From assembly GCF_009725235.1 (NCBI RefSeq), contig NZ_WJFC01000046.1, forward strand, positions 9,980-73,979: DNA of 64,000 nt, written 5' to 3'. The notes below the pieces were generated by a model. The model ran no database searches, was not told where the DNA came from, and saw only the letters and a program-made list of their open reading frames with translations. Below, one piece after another: positions 1-8,497 of this stretch; position 1 is the stretch's first letter; each line of letters opens with the position of its first letter. The stretch is from Scytonema sp. UIC 10036. Lineage in GTDB: Bacteria > Cyanobacteriota > Cyanobacteriia > Cyanobacteriales > Nostocaceae. The translations under genes and the position numbers were made by a program.

Positions 1-2
1 AA

Positions 3-932
3 ATACCAGTCTCTGTACTTATTCCAGCAAAAAACGAACAAGCCAATTTACCTGCTTGTCTGACCAGTGTTCAAAGAGCAGATGAAGTTTTTGTTGTCGA
101 TTCCCAAAGTAGTGATAAAAGTGTCGAAATAGCTCAAAGTTATGGTGCAAATGTTGTACAATTTCACTTCAACGGACGCTGGCCAAAAAAGAAAAATTGG
201 TCTTTAGAAAACCTTCCATTTAGCAACGAATGGGTGCTAATTGTTGATTGTGACGAACGCATTCCAGACGAATTATGGGATGAAATTGCCCAAGCCATTG
301 AAAATTCTGAATTCAATGGTTATTACCTCAACCGTCGAGTTTATTTCTTAGGAACATGGATTCGTCATGGAGGCAAATACCCCGATTGGAATTTGCGTTT
401 GTTCAAGCACAAAAGCGGTCGTTACGAAAACCTCAACACTGAAGATATTCCCAATACAGGCGATAACGAAGTTCACGAACACGTTATTTTGGATGGAAAA
501 GTAGGATACCTTAAACATGATATGATACACGAAGACTTCCGCGACCTATTCCATTGGATAGAGCGGCACAACCGTTATTCTAATTGGGAAGCCCGTGTTT
601 ATCACAATTTGCTCACAGGCAAAGATGACAACGGTACTATTGGTGCAAGTCTCTTTGGAGATGCCGTGCAACGCAAGCGCTTCTTGAAAAAATTGTGGGT
701 AAGATTGCCCTTTAAACCGTTGTTACGATTTGTTTTATTCTACATTATTCAACGTGGGTTCCTAGATGGCAGAGCAGGGTACATTTACGGACGGTTATTA
801 AGTCAGTATGAATATCAAATTGGCGTCAAACTTTACGAATTACGCCAACACAATGGGCGCTTAAATACCTCATCGCAACCCACTGCACAGCCCCCCTCCT
901 TATCTAAAGAAATAGGGCAAACAGTAATATAA
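3..932 (+). CDS. Family 2 glycosyltransferase, 5' end cut by the window
   Basis: The reading frame is open from the first bases of the window, so the true start lies upstream. The first visible residues, IPVSVLIPAKNEQANLPACL, are the classic N-terminal strand of a GT-A family 2 glycosyltransferase. They are followed by FVVDSQSSDKS and, near residue 78, by the IVDCDER segment that supplies the DxD-like metal and nucleotide-sugar site. About 309 residues are visible. The C-terminal part is rich in Tyr, Arg and Phe, as in the WaaE/KdtX-like group. These enzymes transfer a sugar from a nucleotide donor to a lipid-linked or polysaccharide acceptor at the inner face of the membrane. The next gene, a WcaF/HpsU-type acetyltransferase, fits a role in exopolysaccharide assembly. 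The precise sugar cannot be read. The family is sure; the pathway is inferred. Confidence 0.9.
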   Translation: MPVSVLIPAKNEQANLPACLTSVQRADEVFVVDSQSSDKSVEIAQSYGANVVQFHFNGRWPKKKNWSLENLPFSNEWVLIVDCDERIPDELWDEIAQAIENSEFNGYYLNRRVYFLGTWIRHGGKYPDWNLRLFKHKSGRYENLNTEDIPNTGDNEVHEHVILDGKVGYLKHDMIHEDFRDLFHWIERHNRYSNWEARVYHNLLTGKDDNGTIGASLFGDAVQRKRFLKKLWVRLPFKPLLRFVLFYIIQRGFLDGRAGYIYGRLLSQYEYQIGVKLYELRQHNGRLNTSSQPTAQPPSLSKEIGQTVI

Positions 933-935
933 AAG

Positions 936-1040
936 TTAGTGGTTAGTGGTTAGTGGTTAGTGGTTAGTGGCAATTCCAACCAACAACTAACAACCAACAA
1001 CTAACAACTAACAAATAACAACGAACAACTAACAACTAAC
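936..1040. repeat. Heptanucleotide short tandem repeats (STRR) in inverted arrangement
   Basis: About four TTAGTGG heptamers run on the plus strand. After a short spacer comes a longer series of the complementary heptamer family (AACAACT/AACTAAC variants). The two halves could pair into an imperfect hairpin. Heptamer STRRs of this kind are a known feature of Nostoc-type genomes. The array fills the whole gap between the glycosyltransferase and the acetyltransferase genes. Confidence 0.85.
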
Positions 1041-1042
1041 GA

Positions 1043-1615
1043 ATGACAAATGACAAACCTTTCGTAGATTTACGCAAATACGACCAATCTTGGTTTGACC
1101 GAGGGCGACCCGGTTGGTATATTTTATTATGGTGGTTTGTACAAGCGATCGCCTTTCCGCTCACCCCTCACCCCCTAAACGGTTTGCGCTGTGCTTTACT
1201 GCGCTTATTTGGTGCTCGTATAGGTCAAGGAGTCCTTATTCGACCAACTGCTCGTTTCACCTATCCGTGGAAAGTCACTATTGGTGACTACAGTTGGATT
1301 GGAGATGACGTAGTTTTCTACAGTCTTGACTGTATCCGCATAGGAGAGCACTGCGTCATCTCCCAAAAAAGTTACCTGTGTACTGGAAACCACGATCTTC
1401 GAGATCCAGCTTTTGGCTTAAAAACAGCAAGTATTACCGTTGGCAATGGAGCATGGATAGCTACAGATTGCTTTGTCGGACCGGGAGTTACAATTGGGTC
1501 TAATGCTGTTATTGGTGCTCGTAGCAGTGTTTTTAGCAACATTCCCTCTGCACAAGTTTGCTGGGGAAGCCCCTGTGTAGCTCGTTATGAGAGAAAATGT
1601 GAGTTAACCTCGTAA
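1043..1615 (+). CDS. hpsU: WcaF/HpsU-type polysaccharide O-acetyltransferase
   Basis: This 190-residue protein has an N-terminal hydrophobic/aromatic stretch (PGWYILLWWFVQAIAFPLT, about residues 23-41) followed by a left-handed beta-helix acyltransferase domain from about residue 55. Hexapeptide-type repeats are visible (IGQGVLIRP, IGDYSWIGDDV, IGEHCVIS, ITVGNGAWIA, VTIGSNAVIG). The catalytic His is probably in the TGNHDL segment, and the domain closes with VCWGSPCVARYERK. The pattern matches WcaF-like colanic-acid acetyltransferases, and in cyanobacteria the hormogonium polysaccharide acetyltransferase HpsU. It should move an acetyl group from acetyl-CoA to a sugar hydroxyl. The upstream glycosyltransferase supports a polysaccharide role. 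The HpsU name rests on memory of close sequence resemblance; the fold assignment is certain. Confidence 0.82.
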   Translation: MTNDKPFVDLRKYDQSWFDRGRPGWYILLWWFVQAIAFPLTPHPLNGLRCALLRLFGARIGQGVLIRPTARFTYPWKVTIGDYSWIGDDVVFYSLDCIRIGEHCVISQKSYLCTGNHDLRDPAFGLKTASITVGNGAWIATDCFVGPGVTIGSNAVIGARSSVFSNIPSAQVCWGSPCVARYERKCELTS

Positions 1616-2224
1616 AAATAACTGCGTAATGTAGTAAGTACTGCCAATTTTCCAAACTCCGACCCCAGTCTCTCTAAAAATTGGACGTAAAATATTCTCA
1701 CGGTGTCCGGGGCTTTTCATCCAACCATCCACTGCCACTGGTACAGGTTGGGGAATATTTGTACTTTTGAATAAATTTTCACCTACCACCCAGTAGATAA
1801 TTCCTCCCGATTGTGCTCTTTGGGAAAGAGTACTTCCGTCAGATCCAGTATGGCTAAAAAAGTTTTTCTTAGCCATCTGGCGACTGTACCTTCGAGCAAC
1901 TTCTGCTAGTTTTTCATTGTTTTGCAAAGGTTTCAGCCCGTATTTAACACGAACTTTATTAATATCTTGCCTAACTGCTGCTTCTATATTAGCTGTTGCA
2001 GAAGTTTGGGCGAGAACAGGAGGTTTTCGAGGTTTGCTAGATGGCACTTCAATTTTAGGTAAAGGAGGCAAATACTCTACAGCCTCCTCACAACCTGTAG
2101 TTAAAAATGCAAGTGTTAATCCTACAACTGAAATTATTTGGGTTCTCCAGCTTTTGCGCTTGTATTTTTTATGGAATTTCGACAACAAATTTCTCCTCTG
2201 AATTTTTCCCTCTATTGCAATCAT
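1604..2224 (-). CDS. CAP (SCP/PR-1) domain lipoprotein
   Basis: This 206-residue protein has a basic N terminus, a hydrophobic stretch (IISVVGLTLAFLTTGCEE, about residues 30-47) ending in a plausible lipobox Cys, and a Pro-rich linker. A CAP domain spans about residues 75-205. CAP signatures are present: FFSHTGSDGSTLSQRA, a VGENL segment and GWMKSPGHRENILRP, giving the typical His/Glu cavity residues. Bacterial CAP proteins of this kind are secreted or envelope proteins of poorly known function; some are thought to bind lipids or act on the cell wall. The gene converges on the acetyltransferase gene and overlaps its 3' end by 12 bases. Methionine 1 gives a long N terminus before the hydrophobic segment, so a start further in is possible. 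Confidence 0.85.
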   Translation of the reverse strand: MIAIEGKIQRRNLLSKFHKKYKRKSWRTQIISVVGLTLAFLTTGCEEAVEYLPPLPKIEVPSSKPRKPPVLAQTSATANIEAAVRQDINKVRVKYGLKPLQNNEKLAEVARRYSRQMAKKNFFSHTGSDGSTLSQRAQSGGIIYWVVGENLFKSTNIPQPVPVAVDGWMKSPGHRENILRPIFRETGVGVWKIGSTYYITQLFLRG

Positions 2225-2363
2225 AAATCATTTGTAAAATTCTCTCTTCTCTCTTTCCTTCGCGCTCTTTGTGTCTTTGCGTTTAACAATTTTTACCTAT
2301 CAAATAGGACTCCTATCTAATAGATACAATCAGGAAAAATCAACTGATAACTAACATCACTAG

Positions 2364-2556
2364 CGACGCTCAGAAATTGCTACTAATATTGCTCAAGCAC
2401 AGGCAAAGTATCACGCAGGTAAAGTATTCCGAGAAACAGTTGAGCAGATAATTTCTGAGTTGAGGCAGTAAGTGAGAACGATAGTTTTCGCATCTTCGTT
2501 CAAGCGAGCTTTCAAAAAACTACTGTTGATATTGGTTCTTATGATGAAGTGTATTA
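2364..2556 (+). pseudogene. Remnant of a toxin-antitoxin pair (YafQ/RelE-like toxin with internal deletion)
   Basis: From 2364 to 2471 a frame reads RRSEIATNIAQAQAKYHAGK and then ends in VEQIISELRQ-stop. This looks like the C-terminal half of a small antitoxin. Directly abutting, a GTG at 2472 opens VRTIVFASSFKRAFKKLL, a typical start of a YafQ/RelE-type mRNA interferase. After about 19 residues the frame loses similarity. A different frame then ends in DIGSYDEVY-stop at 2556, which resembles the C-terminal tail of the same toxin family. The middle of the toxin, about 60 residues, is therefore missing and the antitoxin has no N terminus. I read this as a decayed operon. The family call is from pattern recognition only. 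Confidence 0.6.
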
Positions 2557-2564
2557 ACACTTTC

Positions 2565-4070
2565 CTATTTTCTAGTATATCGATGCTTAACTCCTACAGG
2601 AAAATATTCAGGGTCACCAAATGGTGCTAAAGCAACTTGCGGCATTTGGTATTCTTGAGGTACGTAGTTAGCAAATTCGCTATTGAGGCGTTTTAGCTGT
2701 TCGAGAATAGAAAATGCGATCGCTTGTTTTTTATCTTCACTTTCTTCTATACCTGGTGCTAATTCCACAACTACAGATAAGTATCGATTTTTATCTGCAT
2801 CTTCTTTCACCTGCAACACAAATTTACCCGTCACCCATTCTCTAATGACGGCTTGCTCCAATCCTACAGTGACGTTTTCTGGATAAATATTTGCTCCGAA
2901 ATATGAAACCGTAAAGTTTGAGCGTCCGAAGACATAAACAAACGGTAGCGAACGAATTCCTCTGCCGCCATTTCTTTGAAGCTCCATCACAGGATCGAAG
3001 CCCCATTTTGCTAAAAACTGGAGCATAGCATCGTAAGGAACTATACCTCCATTATCCAATATATTATAACGAACCAGAGGGATACCGTTGTTTCCTGAAA
3101 ATAACAACGCGCCATCTTTGACTTCAAAAAAGCGACTGATGGGATCGTATTGTACTAGTGTCGGTAAGCGCGATTCACCAAATAAAGCGCGTGCTGCTTC
3201 TGGATTGTTTGCCAAAAAACGCCGAATACAAATACTTAAAGGTGTCTCATTGCCCAACACGCCTGCATCAGCTGTACCATAGAGTGATGCCGAATCATAG
3301 CAGAAATTACGGGAACCGAGGCGATCGCCAACTAAGCTGCGCCATTCCTCACTAAATACCTCGCCTGCCATAACCAACTTTACCTGATATCGCTGCCACT
3401 CAATCCCACGAGCTATACCAGTGTCAATAATATCTTTTAAAAATGGTGGGTACCCCAACAGAACAACTTGCTCAAAAGCTGAACCCAGTTCCTGCACAAC
3501 TCGAAAAATCTCTTCTTTATTATTACCAGGAGTAATCACAGTAATAGGATAACCTTTGCTCGCTAGATAACGACAGCAATTGGCTGTAAACATACCACCA
3601 ACCCAAGTTCCCAGAGTGAAACAAATGACAGCGAGAGTGGATTTAGTATCTGCGGAAAAACTATCATGAAACACTTGCTCAAAACGCGTCGCAATTTGCA
3701 TCTCATCAGAGAAAAATCGAGGCCAAAATGTAGGTTTTCCTGTAGAACCAGAGGAGACAGCCACCATATCGCACGTTTCTAGCTGTCCGTAACGGCATAA
3801 GTTAGCTAAAGAGTAACGCTGCAAGTAATTTTGTTTTGTCAGTTCCGGAAGTCTTTGGAAATCCTCAGCAATTTGGTACTCATCAGGATTTATCGCGTGT
3901 TGTGCCAAGAAATCTTTGTAAGCAGGGACATTACTAGCTATATCGTGAAATAATGCCAAGGCTGCTGTGAATGCATCCGTGTTGATATGTTGCTGTAGGA
4001 GGGAGTCTAAGGGTGTAGTTAAAAACTTTTGAAATGCTGTAATAGCACGTTGCTGTTGTTCTACCTTCAT
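2565..4070 (-). CDS. PaaK/CapK-like adenylate-forming ligase
   Basis: This protein of about 501 residues belongs to the phenylacetate-CoA ligase branch of the ANL superfamily. It shows the AMP-binding loop SSGSTGKPTFWPRF (about residue 105), a YGTADAG motif (about residue 265), FSGNNGIPLVRYNILDNGG and the conserved FGRSNFTVSYFGANIYPENV segment. It should activate a carboxylic acid as the acyl-adenylate and probably pass it to CoA or another thiol in the cytoplasm. The substrate cannot be read. I chose the ATG at 4070 because GGGGGGAG lies about 10 bases upstream; a GTG at 4088 would add six residues. It stands alone between decayed small genes. Its 5' end is partly duplicated at 5311-5368. 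Confidence 0.85.
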   Translation of the reverse strand: MKVEQQQRAITAFQKFLTTPLDSLLQQHINTDAFTAALALFHDIASNVPAYKDFLAQHAINPDEYQIAEDFQRLPELTKQNYLQRYSLANLCRYGQLETCDMVAVSSGSTGKPTFWPRFFSDEMQIATRFEQVFHDSFSADTKSTLAVICFTLGTWVGGMFTANCCRYLASKGYPITVITPGNNKEEIFRVVQELGSAFEQVVLLGYPPFLKDIIDTGIARGIEWQRYQVKLVMAGEVFSEEWRSLVGDRLGSRNFCYDSASLYGTADAGVLGNETPLSICIRRFLANNPEAARALFGESRLPTLVQYDPISRFFEVKDGALLFSGNNGIPLVRYNILDNGGIVPYDAMLQFLAKWGFDPVMELQRNGGRGIRSLPFVYVFGRSNFTVSYFGANIYPENVTVGLEQAVIREWVTGKFVLQVKEDADKNRYLSVVVELAPGIEESEDKKQAIAFSILEQLKRLNSEFANYVPQEYQMPQVALAPFGDPEYFPVGVKHRYTRK

Positions 4071-4119
4071 TTCCAACACTCCCCCCACTTTTTGTATAGC
4101 TACAGATTTAATGGTTCCA

Positions 4120-4150
4120 CCATTACAATAAAAGCATATCTCGCAATTTT
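4120..4150. repeat. 31-bp direct repeat, second copy at 4670-4700
   Basis: The segment starting CCATTACAATAAAAG occurs here and again at 4670-4700 with about three mismatches. The two copies bracket the broken DUF5615 gene, so they may mark the ends of an inserted or duplicated block. Confidence 0.6.
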
Positions 4151-4216
4151 TGAATTATACTGCAGGCAAAGAGTTTTGAGCTTTTCCCGGAATGCGCGAT
4201 CGAAGGAAGTCAAAAA

Positions 4217-4599
4217 GTGAATATCAAACTGGATGAAAATCTTGGTAATTTGCGGGTTGTTACTAGACTGCGTTTAGCAGGGCATGATGTCACAACAGTA
4301 AGAGAACAAGGACTAACTTCAGCACCAGATGAGGAGTTAATTGATGTCTGCCGTGATGAAGGAGGATATTGGTTACCTGCGACAGAGGATTTGGAAATCG
4401 CCTGAAATATAATCCTTAAAACTATGCAGGAATCGTGGTCATTCGGTTATCTCCCCGTTCTAACTTTAGTGATTGGTGTGAAGCAATAGAGACGTTAATC
4501 ACTGGATTGGAAGCTGCAGATGTGACAGGACAACTATGGATTATCAAAAATGGAAATATTCAAGAGTACCGAACAATTGAACCAGAAAACAAAAATTGA
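4217..4599 (+). pseudogene. DUF5615 (PIN-like) toxin-type gene, broken by frameshift and stop
   Basis: The first 60 codons read MNIKLDENLGNLRVVTRLRL and continue through GHDVTTVREQGL and ELIDVCRDEGG. This is the start of a DUF5615 PIN-like protein, a family found as the toxin half of toxin-antitoxin pairs. The frame stops at 4405. In another frame the family pattern resumes: NYAGIVVIRLSPRSNFSDWC, then an ETLITGLEAADVTGQLWIIK segment ending at the stop at 4599. That continuation needs at least one frameshift and contains an in-frame TAA just before NYAG. The intact family is about 115-125 residues, so the whole gene is present but inactive. No antitoxin gene is recognisable upstream. Confidence 0.72.
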
Positions 4600-4761
4600 T
4601 AACTGAAACTTTATTCAACAATTTGTAGGAGCAATTGCTAAGTATGGCATTTGCAAGAGATTCGCATAACCATTACAATAAAAGTATATCTTGCAAATTT
4701 CATCGCATTTAGTATGACAACCGTCATCTACAGACCCTCATCCTTACTTGGCAGTATCAGA

Positions 4762-4947
4762 ATGGAAAAGGTGGATAACTTTCACCTCTTTAAATTTAAT
4801 AATGAACTACAAGCACGGATGGAAGAACTTCTAGAACGCAAAAAAGCTGATTTACTGACTCCTGAAGAGGTGATTGAACTTGAGGAAATCGGAGAGATGG
4901 ACAGGATTTTCACCCATATAAACGCGATGTTGGTAGCTCAGCGATGA
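4762..4947 (+). CDS. Small acidic protein paired with the HNH endonuclease
   Basis: Counting from the ATG at 4762, this is a 61-residue protein with the pattern FKFNNELQARMEELLERKK, followed by LTPEEVIELEEIGEMDRIF. It is helical and charged, without a membrane segment or signal. An in-frame ATG at 4714 would add 16 residues that look unlike the rest, so I prefer the shorter form. The stop codon overlaps the next start as ATGA, indicating translational coupling to the HNH endonuclease gene. From memory, small proteins of this type commonly precede HNH genes in cyanobacteria. It could be an antitoxin or partner protein, but its function is unknown. Confidence 0.6.
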   Translation: MEKVDNFHLFKFNNELQARMEELLERKKADLLTPEEVIELEEIGEMDRIFTHINAMLVAQR

Positions 4948-5246
4948 CTATTGATGATGCTAGCAGAGAGTTTGTGCGAAGACGAGCCAATTATCTGTGT
5001 GAGTATTGCCACTCTCCAGAACGTATTTGTACAACAAGGTTTACAGTAGACCATATAATACCAAAGTCTCTTGGTGGTTTGGATGGTTTTGATAATTTAG
5101 CTTTGGCTTGTCGGCGCTGCAATAAACGTCGCTACAATTTTTTAGCAGGAATCGATCCAAAAACTCAAGCCATAGTACCTCTGTTTAATCCCAGGACTCA
5201 AGTGTGGTCTGAGCATTTCACTTGGTCAAAAAACCTAGAGCGTTAG
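4944..5246 (+). CDS. HNH endonuclease, shortened at the C terminus
   Basis: This 100-residue protein contains a clear HNH beta-beta-alpha-metal fold. CEYCHSPE is the first Cys pair, FTVDHIIPKSLGG holds the catalytic DH, and NLALACRRCNKRR supplies the Asn and second Cys pair. It should bind Zn2+ through four Cys and cut DNA, with His in VDH as the base. Its first bases overlap the stop of the upstream small gene. Relatives I recall extend some 50-60 residues beyond the FTWS motif, whereas this one ends eight residues after it in SKNLER. I suspect C-terminal truncation outside the catalytic core. It could be a stand-alone homing-type or defence nuclease. Confidence 0.85.
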   Translation: MTIDDASREFVRRRANYLCEYCHSPERICTTRFTVDHIIPKSLGGLDGFDNLALACRRCNKRRYNFLAGIDPKTQAIVPLFNPRTQVWSEHFTWSKNLER

Positions 5247-5310
5247 TACACTAGTCAAATAGTCAAGCAGGGGGGCAGAAGCTTACAACAATGGTAATCT
5301 ACCATTATGG

Positions 5311-5368
5311 TTGTTCTATCTTCATTTCTAACACTCCCCAGCTTTTTGTATGGCTACAGATTTAATGG
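5311..5368. repeat. Partial duplicate of the 5' end of the PaaK-like gene
   Basis: Fifty-eight bases match 4057-4114 at about 90 percent, covering the start codon, Shine-Dalgarno and first codons of the PaaK-like ligase and its upstream flank. On the minus strand it would read GGGGAGTGTTAGAAATGAAG, after which similarity is lost. It is a relic of duplication rather than a gene. Outside it, the 5247-5570 interval holds nothing else I can recognise. Confidence 0.6.
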
Positions 5369-5570
5369 CTGAAAAAAGTAGAAGAAGAAAAGCTACTCTC
5401 TCCGGTGCTATAAGATTACCGCTTGTATGTTCTTTTTTCTCCCTTGCTCTTTGCGTCGAGTGCGGTTTATTTAAATAGGTAATCTTTGGGTGAGAAGGGA
5501 GTAATATGCGTAAAAGGAGCTTATCGCCTTGTAGCCATCTATAAAAATCTTTGATTCATCCTTCAGCACC

Positions 5571-7274
5571 ATGCACGTCTATTGCAGCAAAAATCACGCC
5601 AATAAAGAGGGTAACCGCTTTTGCACTCAGTGCGGAGAACCATTGCCTCTTGCACCAGAACAGGTTGTGGACAATCGGTATCGAATTATACGACATTTAG
5701 GGGAAGGTGGTTTTGGGCGCACCTACGTAGCTGAGGATTTAAAGCAGTCTCCACAACAGTGCGTGCTGAAGGAATTTGCACCCCAAGTTGAAGAACAGCA
5801 GGATTTACAGAAAGCAAAAGAGCTTTTTGAACGAGAAGCGAGTGTTTTGAAACAACTACAGCATCCTCAGATTCCGCGTTTTCATGAATCGCTGCAAGTG
5901 AAGGTTGGTAACAAAGATTTTTTCCTACTGGTGCAAGACTATATAGAGGGTGATAATTATTGGGATCTGTTACAAGAGCGTTACGAACAGGGGCAAAGCT
6001 TTAGTGAAGAAGAAGTTGTCAAACTTCTGCAACAACTTCTACCTGTATTATCTTACATTCATTCTCGCAATGTGATTCACCGCGATATTTCTCCTGATAA
6101 TTTGATTTTGCGGCGTAGCGATCGCATGCCAGTGTTGATTGATTTTGGTGGCGTTAAACAATTACCAGCTTCTAAAGGTTTTTGGTTTACTCAGCTCAGT
6201 GGCAATCGCACTATCTTAGGTAAAAAAGGATATGCTCCAGAAGAACAGTTACGTCAGGGCAAAGCCTATCCTTGTAGTGACTTATACTCTTTAGCAGTGA
6301 CTGCACTCGTATTATTAACAGGTAAAGAACCGCAGCAACTTTACGATACTTATGGAGGAACTTGGCGCTGGGGAACAGACATTCAAGTTAGTCCAAAACT
6401 GGAAGCAGTGTTAAAAATAATGCTTGCCTACAAACCAAGCGATCGCTACCAAAAAGCTGACGAAGTTCTCAAAAATCTACAACTATATGCTCCTGTGAAA
6501 CCAACAAGCCCCCATCAAACGACCAAAATCAAAACAATGGTTGTAGCACCGGGAAGAAAACCCATCAGAACTATTGTTACCAATCTTCATAATAGAACTC
6601 AAGCCATTGCCCAAACACTCCCATTACCTGCTTGGCTTCGCCCCTTTGCTTTCAGCCTTGTAGGGACAAGTGTTGTTCTGTTAACCTTTGCAGGAACTTG
6701 GGCGCTAGTGAATGCTGTTATTGCTACAGTATCATCTATTACTATACCAAGCATTTCTTTACCAAAATTACCCGATGGTTCCAACCCAGCTACCAATCCC
6801 TCAACCAATAATGAAGGAAACCGGATAAATGCGATCGTGAGTCGTCGCCAGCAACTAGAAATTCCAGATGCCTATTTTACTCCAACTATAGATAAACTTT
6901 TTTATACCAAACATCCTGAAGCACAAGGACGCGTTTTAACAAATAATCCAGAAGATGCTGCTTTAAGAAATAACTGGTATCGTATTGCCGAAGACTTGCT
7001 AGATAAGTTAGAAAGAGCAGAACTGAGCACCAGAGCTAGGAACAAACTAGGAAGGTACAGTGGTACAGATTACCAAACTTGGAGGAAACAAGCAGAATCA
7101 GGACAATTAGGAGATTATACTATCGAACAACTCACCAAAGATACAAATAAAAAATTTGATAGATTATTTCCAGGGTTGCGCCGTGGAAGTGAGAAACTCG
7201 AAACCCAAACATATGGTCAAATTTGGTATGCTCTAGCTGCCGATCGAGTGAGTAAACTAGAATCTGCAAACTAA
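5571..7274 (+). CDS. Membrane Ser/Thr protein kinase with N-terminal 4-Cys zinc ribbon
   Basis: The 567-residue protein begins with a short zinc ribbon (CSKNHANKEGNRFCTQCG, two Cys pairs) and then a Hanks-type kinase domain at about residues 35-310. The glycine loop LGEGGFGRTY, the lysine in CVLKEF, the catalytic loop HRDISPDN, the metal-binding DFGGVK and the APEE segment are all present, so it should be active. A Pro/Thr/Lys linker leads to one transmembrane helix (about residues 362-392). A C-terminal domain of about 165 residues, probably extracytoplasmic, follows. The architecture suggests a receptor kinase that signals across the cytoplasmic membrane. The downstream gene is a paralogue with the same layout, separated by an STRR array. 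The ligand and substrates are unknown. Confidence 0.9.
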   Translation: MHVYCSKNHANKEGNRFCTQCGEPLPLAPEQVVDNRYRIIRHLGEGGFGRTYVAEDLKQSPQQCVLKEFAPQVEEQQDLQKAKELFEREASVLKQLQHPQIPRFHESLQVKVGNKDFFLLVQDYIEGDNYWDLLQERYEQGQSFSEEEVVKLLQQLLPVLSYIHSRNVIHRDISPDNLILRRSDRMPVLIDFGGVKQLPASKGFWFTQLSGNRTILGKKGYAPEEQLRQGKAYPCSDLYSLAVTALVLLTGKEPQQLYDTYGGTWRWGTDIQVSPKLEAVLKIMLAYKPSDRYQKADEVLKNLQLYAPVKPTSPHQTTKIKTMVVAPGRKPIRTIVTNLHNRTQAIAQTLPLPAWLRPFAFSLVGTSVVLLTFAGTWALVNAVIATVSSITIPSISLPKLPDGSNPATNPSTNNEGNRINAIVSRRQQLEIPDAYFTPTIDKLFYTKHPEAQGRVLTNNPEDAALRNNWYRIAEDLLDKLERAELSTRARNKLGRYSGTDYQTWRKQAESGQLGDYTIEQLTKDTNKKFDRLFPGLRRGSEKLETQTYGQIWYALAADRVSKLESAN

Positions 7275-7277
7275 GAG

Positions 7278-7360
7278 AGGTTAGTGGTTAGTGGTTAGTA
7301 GTTAGTCGTTTCCCCCTACTAACAACTAACAACTAACAACTAACAACTAACAACTAACAC
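7278..7360. repeat. Heptanucleotide STRR array between the two kinase genes
   Basis: Three to four TTAGTGG/TTAGTAG heptamers are followed after a short spacer by six AACAACT-type heptamers on the same strand. The array has the same inverted arrangement as at 936-1040. It ends just before the ATG of the second kinase gene, so its transcript could fold a hairpin next to the start. Confidence 0.85.
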
Positions 7361-7364
7361 TGTT

Positions 7365-8489
7365 ATGGTTTATTGCTCCAAAGGACATGAAAATCCCACA
7401 GGTAGTCGCTTTTGTCTTCATTGCGGCGAAAAATTGGATAACCAGGTAAATCTTGCTGGTATTCAACCGGGGCAAACTTTGGGCAATCGATATTTTATAG
7501 TGCGTCAACTTGGGCAAGGAGGATTTGGGCGCACGTATTTGGCTGAGGATAGTAATCGTTTTAACGAACTTTGTGTTTTAAAAGAATTTTCGCCTCAAGT
7601 TCAAACACCATACGTTTTACAAAAAGCGGAAGAACTCTTTCAACGGGAAGCCACAGTTCTCTATAAGTTGCAACATCCTCAGATACCCCGCTTTCGAGAA
7701 TTATTCCGCAATAATATTAACGGGAAGGAATACTTATTTCTCGTACAAGATTATGTAGAAGGGCGAACTTACGGATCTTTATTAGATGCCAGAAAACAGC
7801 AAGGTTCGCGATTTTCAGAAGCAGAAACCCGTTTGCTGTTGGAGCAAATTTTGCCAGTTATACAGTACATCCATTCTATAGGAGTTATTCACCGCGATAT
7901 TTCTCCAGACAATTTAATGCTTCGCCAAATTGACCAACTACCAGTTTTAATTGACTTTGGTGGTGTTAAGCAAGTGGCTGCGGCTGTTGAATCACAATAT
8001 TATCAACCTGAGGCTGTGGTATCTCCCGTGCCACCCACGCTTCTGGGTAAGGCTGGGTATTCTCCCCCCGAACAGATGCAGACAGGGTTAGTTGAACCGC
8101 ACAGCGATTTGTACGCTTTAGCAGCAACGATTCTCGTTTTATTGACAGGCAAACAACCACAAGAATTAATTGATACGCAAAGTTTGGCTTGGCAGTGGCG
8201 GTTGTTCGCGAACATCACCCCTTCTTTAGGGATGATTTTGGATAAAATGCTGTCTCCAACACCAGGAGTCCGTTTCCAAAGTGCGGCTCAAGTCCTCCAA
8301 GCACTTAACCCAGTTCCTGTGGTTTCGCCACCATCACCTCCTTCTCCTCCACCAACACCTCCACAACGCACAGAACAAACCATAGCTATATCCCCTCCTC
8401 TTCCCCCTTCCCCCCCTCTCCCCCTCCCCTCCCCGTATCGCCCACTCCCGCCAAAAGTTGGTGGACACCAGCTAAAATCATCGTCATAG
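7365..8489 (+). CDS. Ser/Thr protein kinase, N-terminal (kinase) part of a frameshifted gene
   Basis: This frame gives 374 residues. It has a zinc ribbon ([18 protein letters not shown]), then a kinase domain at about residues 40-310 with [10 protein letters not shown], the lysine in [20 protein letters not shown] and SPPEQ, so the catalytic residues are intact. A Pro/Ser-rich linker follows and the frame ends abnormally. The other frame continues with the transmembrane helix and C-terminal domain found in the upstream paralogue. The shift falls inside a run of C tracts (8391-8450), with a seven-C run at 8410-8416 as the likely slip point. It may be a real mutation, a phase-variable tract or a sequencing error. 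As read, the product would be a soluble kinase. Confidence 0.85.
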   Translation: MVYCSKGHENPTGSRFCLHCGEKLDNQVNLAGIQPGQTLGNRYFIVRQLGQGGFGRTYLAEDSNRFNELCVLKEFSPQVQTPYVLQKAEELFQREATVLYKLQHPQIPRFRELFRNNINGKEYLFLVQDYVEGRTYGSLLDARKQQGSRFSEAETRLLLEQILPVIQYIHSIGVIHRDISPDNLMLRQIDQLPVLIDFGGVKQVAAAVESQYYQPEAVVSPVPPTLLGKAGYSPPEQMQTGLVEPHSDLYALAATILVLLTGKQPQELIDTQSLAWQWRLFANITPSLGMILDKMLSPTPGVRFQSAAQVLQALNPVPVVSPPSPPSPPPTPPQRTEQTIAISPPLPPSPPLPLPSPYRPLPPKVGGHQLKSSS

Positions 8490-8497
8490 CCGCAGTA

